Of a stretch of DNA of 64,000 bases, positions 43,858-52,929 are shown in pieces. The translations under genes were made by a program, and so were the position numbers. Source of the stretch: Streptomyces sp. Ru62 (GTDB taxonomy: Bacteria > Actinomycetota > Actinomycetes > Streptomycetales > Streptomycetaceae). The notes under the pieces were generated by a model that worked only from the letters and a program-made list of their open reading frames with translations, had not been told where the DNA came from and made no database searches. The number at the start of each line of letters is the position of its first letter. Position 1 is the stretch's first letter. The stretch covers positions 1 to 64,000 of the forward strand of contig NZ_PQSU01000033.1 of NCBI RefSeq assembly GCF_002920615.1. The letters are read 5' to 3'.

Positions 43858-44964
43858 GTGGAATCGGTGCGCGGCCGGTCGTCGCGCGGGGACCGGGAGG
43901 ATCGCGGCTGGCTGCGGGGCGCGCCGCCGCCGTGGTGGATCCGCGTGCTGCCCGTGCTGCTGCTCGCGGCCGTCGGCTCGGCCACGCTGGTCACGCCGCA
44001 CGCGCGCGACCTCGGCTTCCTGCTCGGCGCCATCCCGCCGCTGGCGGTCCTGTCCTACGGCCCGCTGATGACCGGTCTGCTGGGCGTGGGCGCGATCGTG
44101 GTGCTGAACGTCCCGGCCACCCATCTGAACCTCCCCGGCGACACGGACGTGCTCACCATCGGGTTCGTGGCCGCGCTGAGCGTGTTCGTGTCCTATGTGC
44201 GCAGCCACCGGGACGCCCAGCTGGACACCGAGCGGGCGATCGGCGAGGCGGTGCAGCGGGCCGTGCTGCCGCCGCTGCCGGACCGGGTCGGGCAGGTGGG
44301 GTGCGCGGCGTTCTACCGGGCGGCGCAGGACGGGACGCTGGTGGGCGGCGACTTCTTCGACGTGCGGAAGGGGCCGTGCGGTGTGCGCGCGGTGATGGGG
44401 GACGTGCAGGGGCACGGGCTGGCGGCGGTCGCGACGGTGGTGTCCTTGCTGGGGGCGTTCCGGGAGGCCGCCCTGGATCAGCCGGATCTGGAGTCGGTGG
44501 CCGCCCGGCTGGACCGCCGGCTCGCGGTGGACTCGGCGGACGTCCGGGACGGGGAGCTGTTCGCGACGGCTCTGCTGCTGGAGTTCGCGGCGGACACGGC
44601 CGCGGTCCGGCTGGTGGCCTGCGGTCATCCGGTGCCGGTCCTGCTGCACGAGGGGCGGGCCCGGGAGGTGACCGTCGCGCCCGGTCCGCCGCTGGGCATC
44701 GGGCTCCTGGGGGTCGATCCGCCGAAGGAGGCCACCGTGGCGCTCGGACCGGGCGACCGGCTGTTCCTGGCTTCCGACGGCGTGTGGGAGGCGCGGGACG
44801 GCACCGGCGCCTTCTACCCGCTGCCGGAGCGGCTGGCCGCCCTGGCCGGCCTCCCGTCCGCCGAGCTGCCCGGCGCGGTGTGGGCGGACCTGGCCCGGCG
44901 GCGCTACGCGATCCGCGACGACGTCACCATGCTGGTGCTGACGCCGGGGCCGTCCACCGCCTGA
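43858..44964 (+). CDS. Membrane-anchored PP2C/SpoIIE-type phosphatase
   Basis: This 368-residue protein has three to four N-terminal transmembrane helices (about 25-120: WIRVLPVLLLAAVGSATLV, LGFLLGAIPPLAVLSYG and others) and a C-terminal SpoIIE phosphatase domain with GGDFFDVR, GDVQGHGLAAVATVVSLLG, SDGVWEAR and RDDVTMLVL. All metal-binding Asp/Gly positions are present. GTG 43858 lies six bases after TAACTT, so it may be leaderless. Its STAS substrate is not adjacent. Confidence 0.9.
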   Translation: MESVRGRSSRGDREDRGWLRGAPPPWWIRVLPVLLLAAVGSATLVTPHARDLGFLLGAIPPLAVLSYGPLMTGLLGVGAIVVLNVPATHLNLPGDTDVLTIGFVAALSVFVSYVRSHRDAQLDTERAIGEAVQRAVLPPLPDRVGQVGCAAFYRAAQDGTLVGGDFFDVRKGPCGVRAVMGDVQGHGLAAVATVVSLLGAFREAALDQPDLESVAARLDRRLAVDSADVRDGELFATALLLEFAADTAAVRLVACGHPVPVLLHEGRAREVTVAPGPPLGIGLLGVDPPKEATVALGPGDRLFLASDGVWEARDGTGAFYPLPERLAALAGLPSAELPGAVWADLARRRYAIRDDVTMLVLTPGPSTA

Positions 44965-44980
44965 CCTCGTTCCCCGCCGG

Positions 44981-45430
44981 TCAGCCCACGTCCCACAGGA
45001 AGCGGTGGGTGTGGATGCCGAAGTACGGGAAGGACCGGATCTCGCGGACGCCCTCGATGGGGCGCACCACGTCGTTGACGAAGTCGAGCAGCGCCTTCGG
45101 GCCGGGCGCGACCACCTCGGCGAAGAGGTCGAAGCCGCCCGAGGTGAGCACCGAGTAGACGACCTCGGGGCGCTCGGCGAGGGCGTCGGCGACGGTCCGG
45201 GGGTCGCCGTCGACGCCGATGCCGAGCAGGGCCATGGCCTGTCCGCCCATGGCCATCGGGTCGGTGACGCCGACCACCTGGACCGTCCTGGAGTCCAGCA
45301 GCCGCTGCAGCCGCTGCCGGGCCGCCGAGGCGGACAGCCCGACCCTGGGGCCGAGGTCGGCGTAGGCGATACGGCCGTCGGTCTGCAGTTCGCGCAGGAT
45401 GGCGCGGTCGATGTCGTCCATGTCCTTCAT
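44981..45430 (-). CDS. Lrp/AsnC-family transcriptional regulator
   Basis: The 149-residue protein has an AsnC-type HTH (MDDIDRAILRELQTDGRI, LGPRVGLSASAARQRLQRL) and a RAM effector domain from about residue 65 (GQAMALLGIGVDG). ATG 45430 follows GGGAG. It is 18 bases downstream of a class III aminotransferase on the same strand and probably regulates it, through the inverted repeat upstream of that gene. Confidence 0.92.
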   Translation of the reverse strand: MKDMDDIDRAILRELQTDGRIAYADLGPRVGLSASAARQRLQRLLDSRTVQVVGVTDPMAMGGQAMALLGIGVDGDPRTVADALAERPEVVYSVLTSGGFDLFAEVVAPGPKALLDFVNDVVRPIEGVREIRSFPYFGIHTHRFLWDVG

Positions 45431-45448
45431 CTCGTCCGGCTCCCTTCC

Positions 45449-46798
45449 TCAGGCGGCCAGTTCGGCGAGCGCGGCGGCGAACACCTCGGTGTGGGTGTCG
45501 ACGTCCCGCTCGGTGGTGTCCGGGCACATCAGCGCCATGTTGTGGAAGGGGGTGAGCAGGATGCCCCGGTTGGCGAGGTAGAGGTGCAGGAAGTCCTCCA
45601 GCTCCGGGTCGGAGGCCGCCGCGGACTCGGTGCCGGTGCGCGGGGCCGGGGAGGTGAAGCGGTACTCGGTGCGGGCGCCGAGCCGGCTGACCGACCAGGG
45701 CAGCCGGTGGGCCTCGACACCGGCCCGGACGCCCTCCTCGAAGCGCTCGGCGAGGGTCGCCATCCGGGCGAACGCCTCGTCGGTCAGCACGTGCTCCAGG
45801 GTGGCGCGGGTGGCCGCGACCGACAGCGCGTTGCCCGCGAGGGTGCCGCCGACGCCACCCATGTCGACGAGGTCCAGGTCGCCGCGGCCGAGCAGCCGGT
45901 CGGCGAGTTCGGCGGAGAGCCCGTAGGCGCCGGCCGGGATGCCGCCGGCGATCGCCTTGCCGATGGTGAGCAGGTCGGGTTCCAGGTCCCAGGCGGCCGT
46001 GCAGCCGCCGGGCCCGGCGGAGAAGGTGTGGGTCTCGTCGTTGATGAGCAGGGCGCCGTACCGCCGGGTCAGCTCGCGGACGCCGGTGAGGTAGCCGGGT
46101 TCGGGCAGCACGATGCCGATGTTGGTGAGGGCGGGCTCCATCAGTACGGCGGCGACGTCACCGTGGGCCAGCTCCCGCTCCAGCCCGGCGAGGTCGTTGA
46201 ACTCGGCGACCCTGCTGGTCAGCGTCACGTCGCAGGGTGCGCCGACGTTGCCGGGGCGGGCGGTGCCGGTGCCGTCCGGGCCGGTGACGATCAGCGACTC
46301 GTCCACGCTGCCGTGGTAGCAGTAGCTGTTGACGAGGATCTTCGGCCGGCCGGTGACGGCCCGGGCGAGCCGGATCGCCCAGCGGTTGGCGTCGGTGGCG
46401 GTGAGGGAGAAGCTCCAGCGGGCCAGGCCGAAGCGCCGGGTCAGTTCGGCGCCGACCCACTCGGCGTCCTCGGTGGGCAGCATGGCGGTGGCCCCGCCCA
46501 GTTCGGCGTACCGGCGGTGCACCGCCTCGGTGACGGGGGCGGGCGAGTGGCCGGCCATCGCGCCGGTGTCGCCGAGGCAGAAGTCGATGTACGCGTGCCC
46601 GTCGACGTCGGTGACCCGGGCGCCGCGCGCCCCGGCCAGGTAGCGCGGAAAGGCACCGGCGGTCTTGTTCATCCAGGTCATCGGCACCCGGCCGAAGAGG
46701 TGGTCGGCGCGCGCGTAGGCCGCCCGGGAGCGCGGGTTGCGGCGTTCGGCCTCGGCGCTCTCGCGGGCCAGAAGGGCGGGCAGACGCGTGCGGTCCAT
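45449..46798 (-). CDS. Class III aminotransferase (glutamate-1-semialdehyde aminomutase-like)
   Basis: The 449-residue PLP enzyme has family motifs DVDGHAYIDFCLGDTGAM, VNSYCYHGSVDESL, LINDETHTFSAGPGG (PLP-binding Asp replaced in an NDET context), and the lysine motif LTIGKAIAGGIPAGAYG. Its closest pattern is the GSA aminomutase branch, but adjacency to an Lrp regulator suggests amino acid metabolism rather than heme synthesis. ATG 46798 follows GAGGTG. It forms an operon with the Lrp gene. Confidence 0.88.
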   Translation of the reverse strand: MDRTRLPALLARESAEAERRNPRSRAAYARADHLFGRVPMTWMNKTAGAFPRYLAGARGARVTDVDGHAYIDFCLGDTGAMAGHSPAPVTEAVHRRYAELGGATAMLPTEDAEWVGAELTRRFGLARWSFSLTATDANRWAIRLARAVTGRPKILVNSYCYHGSVDESLIVTGPDGTGTARPGNVGAPCDVTLTSRVAEFNDLAGLERELAHGDVAAVLMEPALTNIGIVLPEPGYLTGVRELTRRYGALLINDETHTFSAGPGGCTAAWDLEPDLLTIGKAIAGGIPAGAYGLSAELADRLLGRGDLDLVDMGGVGGTLAGNALSVAATRATLEHVLTDEAFARMATLAERFEEGVRAGVEAHRLPWSVSRLGARTEYRFTSPAPRTGTESAAASDPELEDFLHLYLANRGILLTPFHNMALMCPDTTERDVDTHTEVFAAALAELAA

Positions 46799-47138
46799 GG
46801 GACACCTCGACAGAGACGGGGAGGGAATGCCGTGAGCGTACGACGGAAACAACGCCGACCTCAAGGTGTGACGCTTGATTCGATTGCTTGGACGCTCGAA
46901 TCACGCGTCGTGGACCCACTCCGTCCCTCGGCCGGGTGACGCGTCCCCGTGCGTCAACTGACGAACCGGCGCGCGGAGTTCGAACGTCCCGCCTCAAACG
47001 CCAGGGCGCGCCACCCCTTCCGCCACATAGAAATATCTACAACGATGCATATGCCGGGTTGGCGTGCGGACGCACGAAGTGCCCGGTCACGGCGTTCCCT
47101 GCGCTCGGGCAGGCGAGCGAGGACATCCGGAGCAGTGC
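46799..47138. promoter_or_regulatory. Promoter region with long inverted repeat (46877-46902) between aminotransferase and divergent gene
   Basis: GATTCGA (46877-46883) and TCGAATC (46896-46902) are perfect inverted arms separated by 12 bases. Flanks ACGCTT and ACGCGT extend the match by five of six more. It lies 79 bases upstream of the aminotransferase start and is a good Lrp-type operator. A separate A/T-rich stretch (47025-47052) with TATCTA may hold the promoter of the rightward gene. I see no gene in these 340 bases. Confidence 0.65.
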
Positions 47139-47612
47139 ATGGCGAACACGATGTGGATGCGGGGCGTGGAGTGGCTGGCGGCGGCGTCGGCCGACCCGCG
47201 CGCCTGCAAATGGGAATGGGACCACGGCGAGGGCATCGCACTGCTGGAGGCGGGCCGCTTCTGGGACGTGCTGAGCGTCCCCGACCGGCTGGGACTGCTC
47301 ACCCTGGACCTGCTGTGGCAGCCCGGCCTGCCGGTGCCGGGGCCGACGCTGGTGGACACGGCGGCGGGCCGGGTCGGGTTCTTCCTGCCGCCGGACCCGT
47401 CCGGCGGCTGGATCGGCGCCGGGCTGCGGTACGCGACCAAGGGCTCCTGGGTCACCGTGCCACCGCCCTACCGGCCCGCGCGCTCCCTGGAATGGCTCGT
47501 GCCGCCCGACGGCACCGGCACGCTGCACGCGCCCGGCGTCCTGGAGGAGGCACTGCAACAGGCCAACGGCACGCTGGCGGTGCTCGCGCCGCTGTGCGGG
47601 CAGTACCGGTAG
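47139..47612 (+). CDS. Hypothetical protein
   Basis: This 157-residue protein begins MANTMWMRGVEWLAAASADP and contains GEGIALLEAGRFWDVLSVP, several Trp residues and GPTLVDTAAGRVGFFLPP. It resembles short proteins related to the N-terminal part of bifunctional DNA primase/polymerase (Prim-Pol) domains in actinobacteria, but I cannot see catalytic residues, so this is only a suggestion. ATG 47139 has a weak site (GGAG at seven bases). It converges with a small gene that ends five bases away. Confidence 0.65.
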   Translation: MANTMWMRGVEWLAAASADPRACKWEWDHGEGIALLEAGRFWDVLSVPDRLGLLTLDLLWQPGLPVPGPTLVDTAAGRVGFFLPPDPSGGWIGAGLRYATKGSWVTVPPPYRPARSLEWLVPPDGTGTLHAPGVLEEALQQANGTLAVLAPLCGQYR

Positions 47613-47616
47613 CGGC

Positions 47617-47841
47617 TCAGAGGTGCCTGGCCTCGCGCCGGGCGCCGCGGGTGCGGCCGGAGAGGGCGGCCCACAGCGCGTCCGGCTCGGCGGGGACGGT
47701 CCGCCCCTGTGCTCGCCACTCCGCGACGAGTCCGGCGTAGATCGGCTCTCCGGTACGGTCCATCTGGCGCAGCCGGCGCATCCGGTCCATGCGCTCCATC
47801 CGGTCCATCCAGTCCAAGCGGTTCATGCCGGGGCAACGCAT
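47617..47841 (-). CDS. Small protein with Met-Asp/Glu-Arg repeats
   Basis: From ATG 47841 the product has 74 residues. Residues 6-28 repeat MDR/MER units (WMDRMERMDRMRRLRQMDR), giving a basic amphipathic helix, followed by EPIYAGLVAEWRAQGRTVP and an Arg-rich tail. ATG 47826 or GTG 47868 are other possible starts. Codon bias supports coding. Function is unknown. Confidence 0.55.
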   Translation of the reverse strand: MRCPGMNRLDWMDRMERMDRMRRLRQMDRTGEPIYAGLVAEWRAQGRTVPAEPDALWAALSGRTRGARREARHL

Positions 47842-48081
47842 GGGACCCGCCCCCGGTACGCCCCGCACGGCCCGCTCACCGGGTCGGGTGACTCCATCGC
47901 CCGAACGAGAGCTTCCACCCGTCGGACAAGCATTACGTCGGTCGGGACGTCACGGGCCCGGGCAGCGAGGCGCGTTTCGTCCGGCGCGCGCCGCGTGCCG
48001 GACGCTTCTATGCTGAGCAGGTCCGGGCCCTCCGACGTCCGCCCCGCGCACGGTCGTCTCTCATGTGCCGGGAGTCAGCCC

Positions 48082-49323
48082 ATGTCGCCCACGTCCGTAC
48101 GCCTGCGCCGGGGAGCCATGGTCGCCGTACTGGCGGGAACGCTGTGCGCGCCGCTCACGGCGGGGCCCGCACCGGCCGCCGTACCGGCCGCGTCCGTCGC
48201 CGTCCCGCCCGGCCCGTCCCTCTCGGAGCCGGACGTCCGCGCCCTCTCCCCCGCCGTGACCCGCCGACTCGACGCGACCGTACGGCGGGTGATGCGCGAG
48301 GCGAACGTGCCGGGCGTGACGGTCGGCGTCTGGACACCGGGCCGGGAGAGTTACGTCCGCTCGTACGGCGTCGCCGACAGGGCGACCGGCCGGAGGATGA
48401 CGCCGGGCCTGTACACGCGCATCGGCAGCGAGACGAAGACGTTCACCGTGACAGCGCTGCTGCAACTGGTGGACCAGGGGAAGGTCGGCCTCGACGACAC
48501 GATCGGCACGTACGTCGACGGCGTGCCCGACGGCGACCGGATCACGCTGCGCCAGCTGGCCGGCATGCGCAGCGGGCTGTTCAACTACTCAGAGGACGAC
48601 GACTTCTTCAAGGCGCTCACCTCCGACCCGCGACGCCCCTTCACACCACGGCAGTTGCTCGACTACGCGTTCAGGCATCCGGTGCTGTTCCCGCCGGGCG
48701 AGAAGTTCTCCTACAGCAACACGAATCTCATCCTGCTCGGCCTGGTCGTGGAGAAGGAGAGCGGTCAGCACCTCGGGGACTACATCCAGCGGCACATCCT
48801 GGGCCCGGCCGGCATGAGGCACACGCTCTTCCCCCGGGGCAGCGAGTTCCCCACCCCGCACGCGCAGGGCTACACCGACCAGACGGCGAACGGGAAGGCC
48901 GCCGACGCGGCCGACTGGAACCCGTCCTGGGGCTGGGCCGCCGGGGCGATGATCTCCACACTGGACGACCTGCGCGTCTGGGCGCCCACGGTCGCCACCG
49001 GCGAACTGCCCGACGGCAGACGCCTGATCAGCCCCGCCATCCAGAAGCAGCGGCTGACCACCCCGGCGACCCCGATCCCGGGCACCGGATACGGACTGGG
49101 CATCTTCGACGTACACGGCTGGATCGGCCACAACGGCTCCCTGCCCGGCTACGAGTCGCTGACCGTCTACCTCCCGGCGACGCGCACGAGTCTCGTCGTC
49201 CTCCTCAACACCGACGTCAACCACGACGACCAGGAGCCGAGCACACTGTTCGGCCGGGCGATCACGGAGATCATCTCGCCGCGACACGTGTTCGACCTGC
49301 CGGCCGCACCGGCGGCCAGGTAG
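48082..49323 (+). CDS. Secreted serine hydrolase, class C beta-lactamase / D-Ala-D-Ala carboxypeptidase-like
   Basis: This 413-residue protein has a signal peptide (1-33) and a beta-lactamase fold. The S-x-x-K motif is S116-E-T-K119 (RIGSETKTFTVTALLQLVDQ), the second motif is YSN in KFSYSNTN, and the third-motif equivalent is HNG in WIGHNGSLPGY. Streptomyces secrete many such DD-peptidase-like enzymes; real beta-lactamase activity is uncertain. ATG 48082 follows GGGAG. Confidence 0.9.
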   Translation: MSPTSVRLRRGAMVAVLAGTLCAPLTAGPAPAAVPAASVAVPPGPSLSEPDVRALSPAVTRRLDATVRRVMREANVPGVTVGVWTPGRESYVRSYGVADRATGRRMTPGLYTRIGSETKTFTVTALLQLVDQGKVGLDDTIGTYVDGVPDGDRITLRQLAGMRSGLFNYSEDDDFFKALTSDPRRPFTPRQLLDYAFRHPVLFPPGEKFSYSNTNLILLGLVVEKESGQHLGDYIQRHILGPAGMRHTLFPRGSEFPTPHAQGYTDQTANGKAADAADWNPSWGWAAGAMISTLDDLRVWAPTVATGELPDGRRLISPAIQKQRLTTPATPIPGTGYGLGIFDVHGWIGHNGSLPGYESLTVYLPATRTSLVVLLNTDVNHDDQEPSTLFGRAITEIISPRHVFDLPAAPAAR

Positions 49324-49388
49324 GACGGACCCGGGTGGTCGTGCGCCGATTCGGCCGGTCACCCGGAAGCCGGTGGCAGGAGACAAGG

Positions 49389-49426
49389 CTCCGCCGGCGG
49401 CCTGGGGGGGGTGGCCGCCGGCGGAG
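49389..49426. terminator. Strong hairpin with G8 loop between convergent genes
   Basis: CTCCGCCGGCGGCC and its exact complement form a 14-bp perfect stem with a ten-base loop TGGGGGGGGT. It lies between the hydrolase stop (49323) and the transporter stop (49553), and can end transcription from both sides. Confidence 0.75.
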
Positions 49427-49552
49427 ACGCCGCGCCCGGGGCGGGGGGAAGGCCCTGGGCGACTCAGAGGTCGGATGCCCGGGAATCCGGGAAGTACGCA
49501 GACGAATTCCGGCTGATTTCCGGGGTGGGTCCGGCCGGGCCCGACAGCCCGC

Positions 49553-51187
49553 TCAGCCCGTTCGTCGTCGTACCCCCTCACTCCGACCCGGCGGTCCCCC
49601 GCGCCTCATCCCGGCGGCGGCCAGGGCCGCGCCCAGGACGCAGAGTGTGCCGGTGAGTGCCGCGGCGGTGTGCAGGCCGTTCATGAAAGCCTGTGCGCTG
49701 CCCTCGGTCACGGCCGCCCGGAGGGGGTTCGGCATGGTGCCGGAGACGGGGGCCACCCCCATCGCCACCGCGTCCTTGGCCTCGGCCAGCTTTCCCGCCA
49801 GGGCCTGCGGCACGCCCGCGCCGGTCAGCTCGGTCCGCAGCGTGGCGCCGACGCGGGCGCTGATGACCGAGACCAGCACGGAGGTGCCGAGGGCGCCGCC
49901 GATCTGCAGGGTGGTGGTCTGGAGTCCGCCGGCCACACCGCCGTCCCGTACCGGCGCGTTGCCGACGATCGCGTCGGAGGAGGCGGAGAGCACCATGCCG
50001 ACGCCGAGGCCGAGCGCGACGAACGGCGGCCACATGGTGGCGTACGGGGAGTCGCCGGACCAGCTGAGCATGGTGAAGCAGGCCGCCGCCTGGAGGAGCA
50101 TGCCGAGCGGCATGCAGAAGCGGGCGCCGAAGCGCTCGGTCAGGGCGGCGCCGAGCGGGGAGGCGACGAGCGAGGCGAGGCTCAACGGGAGGGTGTGGAC
50201 GCCTGCCTGTACGGGCGTCAGGCCGCGCACGTTCTGCAGGTAGAGCATGACGAAGAAGATCACGCCCAGCATGACGAAGAAGTTGAGGGCGGTGATGACC
50301 GTACCGACCGTCAGGTTCCGGCTGCGGAAGAGCCGCATCGGCAGCAGCGGGTGCTCGACACGGGTCTCGTGGCGGCCGAAGACGACGAGGAGCACCAGAC
50401 CGGCGAGGATCGCGCCCCACGTGCCGGCCGATGCCCAGCCCCAGGTCTCGCCCTTGACGACACCGAGGACGACGCTCAGCAGGCCGAGCGCGAGCAGGAC
50501 GACCCCTGTGACGTCGAAGCGGTGGTGTCCGGTCGAGTTCTTCGACTGCGGCAGCACGAACGCGCTGAAGGCGCAGGCGAGCACGCCGATGGGCAGGTTG
50601 ATGTAGAACACGGACTCCCAGCTCACGTTCTCCACCAGCAGGCCGCCGACGATCGGGCCGAGCGCCGTGGAGACGGCCGAGACCATCGCCCAGATGCCCA
50701 CCGCCATGGCGAACCTGCGCGGCGGGAACACCGCCCGCAGCAGGCCGAGGGTGTTGGGCATGAGCAGGCCGCCGAAGACTCCCTGGAGCGCGCGGAAGGC
50801 GACGACGCCCGTGATGGAGCCGGACAGGCCGATGGCGACGGAGGAGAGCGCGAATCCGGCGACGCCGGCGAGGTAGAAGGTGCGCCGGCCGAACCGGTCG
50901 CCGAGCTTGCCGCCCAGGATCAGCGTGGCGGCGAGGGCGAGCAGATAGGCGTTGGTCACCCACTGCAACTGGGCGGTGGACGCGTGCAGTTCGCGGCCGA
51001 TCTCGGGGTTGGCGATCGCGACGACGGATCCGTCGAGCTGGACCATGAACAGGCCGAAGGCGACCGCGCACAGGGTGAGCCAGGGGTTGGCGCGCCGCCG
51101 GGCGGCGGCGGTGGCCGGTGCCGTGGGCGACCCGGATGAGGCCGGCGACGCGGGCAGGGCGGAGTGATCCACGGAGGTGGACGGCAT
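49553..51187 (-). CDS. DHA2 (EmrB/QacA) family MFS transporter, 14 transmembrane segments
   Basis: The 544-residue protein has 14 hydrophobic helices. Motif D1 is in VQLDGSVVAIANPEIG, motif A is GKLGDRFGRRTFYLAG, and motif C is ALGPIVGGLL. These are the marks of DHA2 proton antiporters that export drugs or secondary metabolites. ATG 51187 follows GAGGC. A MarR regulator lies 127 bases upstream on the same strand and likely controls it. Confidence 0.93.
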   Translation of the reverse strand: MPSTSVDHSALPASPASSGSPTAPATAAARRRANPWLTLCAVAFGLFMVQLDGSVVAIANPEIGRELHASTAQLQWVTNAYLLALAATLILGGKLGDRFGRRTFYLAGVAGFALSSVAIGLSGSITGVVAFRALQGVFGGLLMPNTLGLLRAVFPPRRFAMAVGIWAMVSAVSTALGPIVGGLLVENVSWESVFYINLPIGVLACAFSAFVLPQSKNSTGHHRFDVTGVVLLALGLLSVVLGVVKGETWGWASAGTWGAILAGLVLLVVFGRHETRVEHPLLPMRLFRSRNLTVGTVITALNFFVMLGVIFFVMLYLQNVRGLTPVQAGVHTLPLSLASLVASPLGAALTERFGARFCMPLGMLLQAAACFTMLSWSGDSPYATMWPPFVALGLGVGMVLSASSDAIVGNAPVRDGGVAGGLQTTTLQIGGALGTSVLVSVISARVGATLRTELTGAGVPQALAGKLAEAKDAVAMGVAPVSGTMPNPLRAAVTEGSAQAFMNGLHTAAALTGTLCVLGAALAAAGMRRGGPPGRSEGVRRRTG

Positions 51188-51314
51188 GGAGAGGCCTCGT
51201 CTGGTACGGGGATGCGGTACGGGGAGAGGTGACGGAAGGGAACACCCACGACGGGCTACGCCCCGGGACCGGCGGCGGCGCGCACGGGCACCGGCGCCAC
51301 AGGGGGGCTACGGC

Positions 51315-51797
51315 TCAGTGGGCGGCGGAACGGAGCCCGCGCGTCAGTGAGACCAGGGCGCCGAGGGCCGAGCCCAGGGCGTCCATCTCGCCCTCGGTCA
51401 GCGAGAGCAGGGCCTCCGTGAGGTGGGAGACCTGCAGCGCGCGCACCTCGCCGAGGCGGCGCCGGGCGACGGCCGTCGGATGCAGGCGGACGACGCGCTT
51501 GTCGGTGCTGTCCGGCCGGCGCTCCAGGAGTCCCTGCTCGGTGAGCTGGGAGACCAGCGCGCTGACGTTGTTGGGCTTCATCAGCAGGGCGTCGGCGGCC
51601 TCGCGGACCGTGGCGCCCTCGTGCTCGGCGACGTGGCGCAGCAGGTTGAGGTGGCCCTCGGGCGGCTTGGGGAGGGCGTAGTCGCGGGCGACCAGCCGGT
51701 CCAGGGCCCGGTGCAGCGCGGGCAGGGCGTCGGCGAGCGCCGAGGCGGCACTGTCGACGTCCCGCTGGGAGGCGCTGGATCCGGACAGGGGGGACAC
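51315..51797 (-). CDS. MarR-family transcriptional regulator
   Basis: This 160-residue protein has the MarR winged helix: NLLRHVAEHEGATVREAADALLMKPNNVSALVSQLTEQGL and wing ERRPDSTDKRVVRLHPT. GTG 51797 has no Shine-Dalgarno sequence but lies seven bases after TATCGT, so it may be leaderless. Two palindromes directly upstream are probably its operators. It precedes the DHA2 transporter on the same strand. Confidence 0.93.
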   Translation of the reverse strand: MSPLSGSSASQRDVDSAASALADALPALHRALDRLVARDYALPKPPEGHLNLLRHVAEHEGATVREAADALLMKPNNVSALVSQLTEQGLLERRPDSTDKRVVRLHPTAVARRRLGEVRALQVSHLTEALLSLTEGEMDALGSALGALVSLTRGLRSAAH

Positions 51798-51810
51798 GAC
51801 CGCAACGATA

Positions 51811-51853
51811 GGTATGACTTCATACCCATGTCAAACAGGTATGAGCTCATAGG
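51811..51853. promoter_or_regulatory. Pair of MarR-type operators
   Basis: Site 1 (51811-51826) is GGTATGA-CT-TCATACC with perfect 7-bp arms; site 2 (51838-51853) is GGTATGAGCTCATAGG with a perfect 12-bp core. The centres are 27 bases apart. Site 1 abuts the -10-like box of marR. The sites lie between marR and the divergent YciO-like gene, so both may respond. Confidence 0.75.
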
Positions 51854-51891
51854 TTTCCGGTCCGGCGCCCAGGACGGCATAAGCTCGGCAG

Positions 51892-52512
51892 ATGGCGAAG
51901 TACTTCGACGTGCACCCCGAGAACCCGCAGCCGCGCAGCATCGGCCAGATCGCCGACGCGGTCCGCTCGGGGGCGCTCATCGCATACCCGACCGACTCCT
52001 GTTACGCACTCGGCTGCCGGCTGGGCAGCCGGGACGGCACGGACCGGATCCGCTCCATCCGCCGGCTGGACCACCGGCACCACTTCACCCTGATGTGCCG
52101 GGACTTCGCGCAGCTCGGCCAGTTCGTCCGGGTGGACAACGACGTGTTCCGGGCCGTGAAGGCCTCGACGCCGGGCAGCTACACGTTCATCCTGCCGGCC
52201 ACCCGCGAGGTGCCGCGCATGCTCCAGCACCCGAAGAAGAAGACCGTGGGCGTGCGCATCCCGGACCACGTGGTCACCCAGGCGCTGCTGGCGGAGCTGG
52301 GCGAGCCGCTGCTGTCCAGCACGCTGCTGCTGCCGGACGAGGAGGAGCCGCTGACCCAGGGCTGGGAGATCAAGGACCGGCTCGACCACGTGGTGGACGC
52401 GGTGGTCGACTCGGGTGACTGCGGCACCGAGCCGACGACGGTGGTCGACTTCTCCGGCGGCGAGGCGGAGATCGTCCGGCGGGGCGCCGGTGACACCAGC
52501 CGCTTCGAGTGA
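51892..52512 (+). CDS. Sua5/YciO/YrdC-family protein (L-threonylcarbamoyladenylate synthase-like)
   Basis: The 206-residue protein has the YrdC-like fold with YPTDSCYALGCRLGSRDG, the SxR-type segment SIRRLDHRHHFTLMC, PGSYTFILPAT and KTVGVRIPDH. It lacks the Sua5 C-terminal domain and most resembles the YciO subgroup, which may differ in substrate from the tRNA t6A enzyme. ATG 51892 lies six bases after TAAGCT and has no Shine-Dalgarno sequence, suggesting a leaderless mRNA. Confidence 0.88.
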   Translation: MAKYFDVHPENPQPRSIGQIADAVRSGALIAYPTDSCYALGCRLGSRDGTDRIRSIRRLDHRHHFTLMCRDFAQLGQFVRVDNDVFRAVKASTPGSYTFILPATREVPRMLQHPKKKTVGVRIPDHVVTQALLAELGEPLLSSTLLLPDEEEPLTQGWEIKDRLDHVVDAVVDSGDCGTEPTTVVDFSGGEAEIVRRGAGDTSRFE

Positions 52513-52929
52513 GGCCGGGCACCACCTGATGCCGCTGTGGGTGAGCGCCCGGGACGTCGGGCCGACCGGGTGAGCACCGGCCGCCGTCCACGAGCGCCGG
52601 GACGCCGCAGGGAGCTGCGCGAGGACCGGCCCCGCACTCGGCGTCACAGGCACCACCCGAGCCGCCTCGGCACCACCGGCCGCACGCAGGCTCCACCGGC
52701 CCCGCGGGAAGCCACACGAGCGGCAACCGCCCGAGCGAACGCCGCGGGACATCGCATCGAGCCCCGCCGGCGCCGGCCCCGACGGCGCCCGAGCCGCGTG
52801 GACGTCCCCCGCGTGAGCGCCGGGGCACCCCGTGCGCCGGACTGGATCTTGCGTGGCAGCATGGCCGTAGCCGCGGCGCCGGGCGGGCATCCGCCGCCCG
52901 CGCCATCTCCGAGGGAGGGCCTTCTCACC
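52513..52929. other. Intergenic region with no clear gene
   Basis: These 417 bases have high G/C content and open frames without domain signatures. The right end carries the ribosome site GAGGGAGGG of the next gene. Confidence 0.45.
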
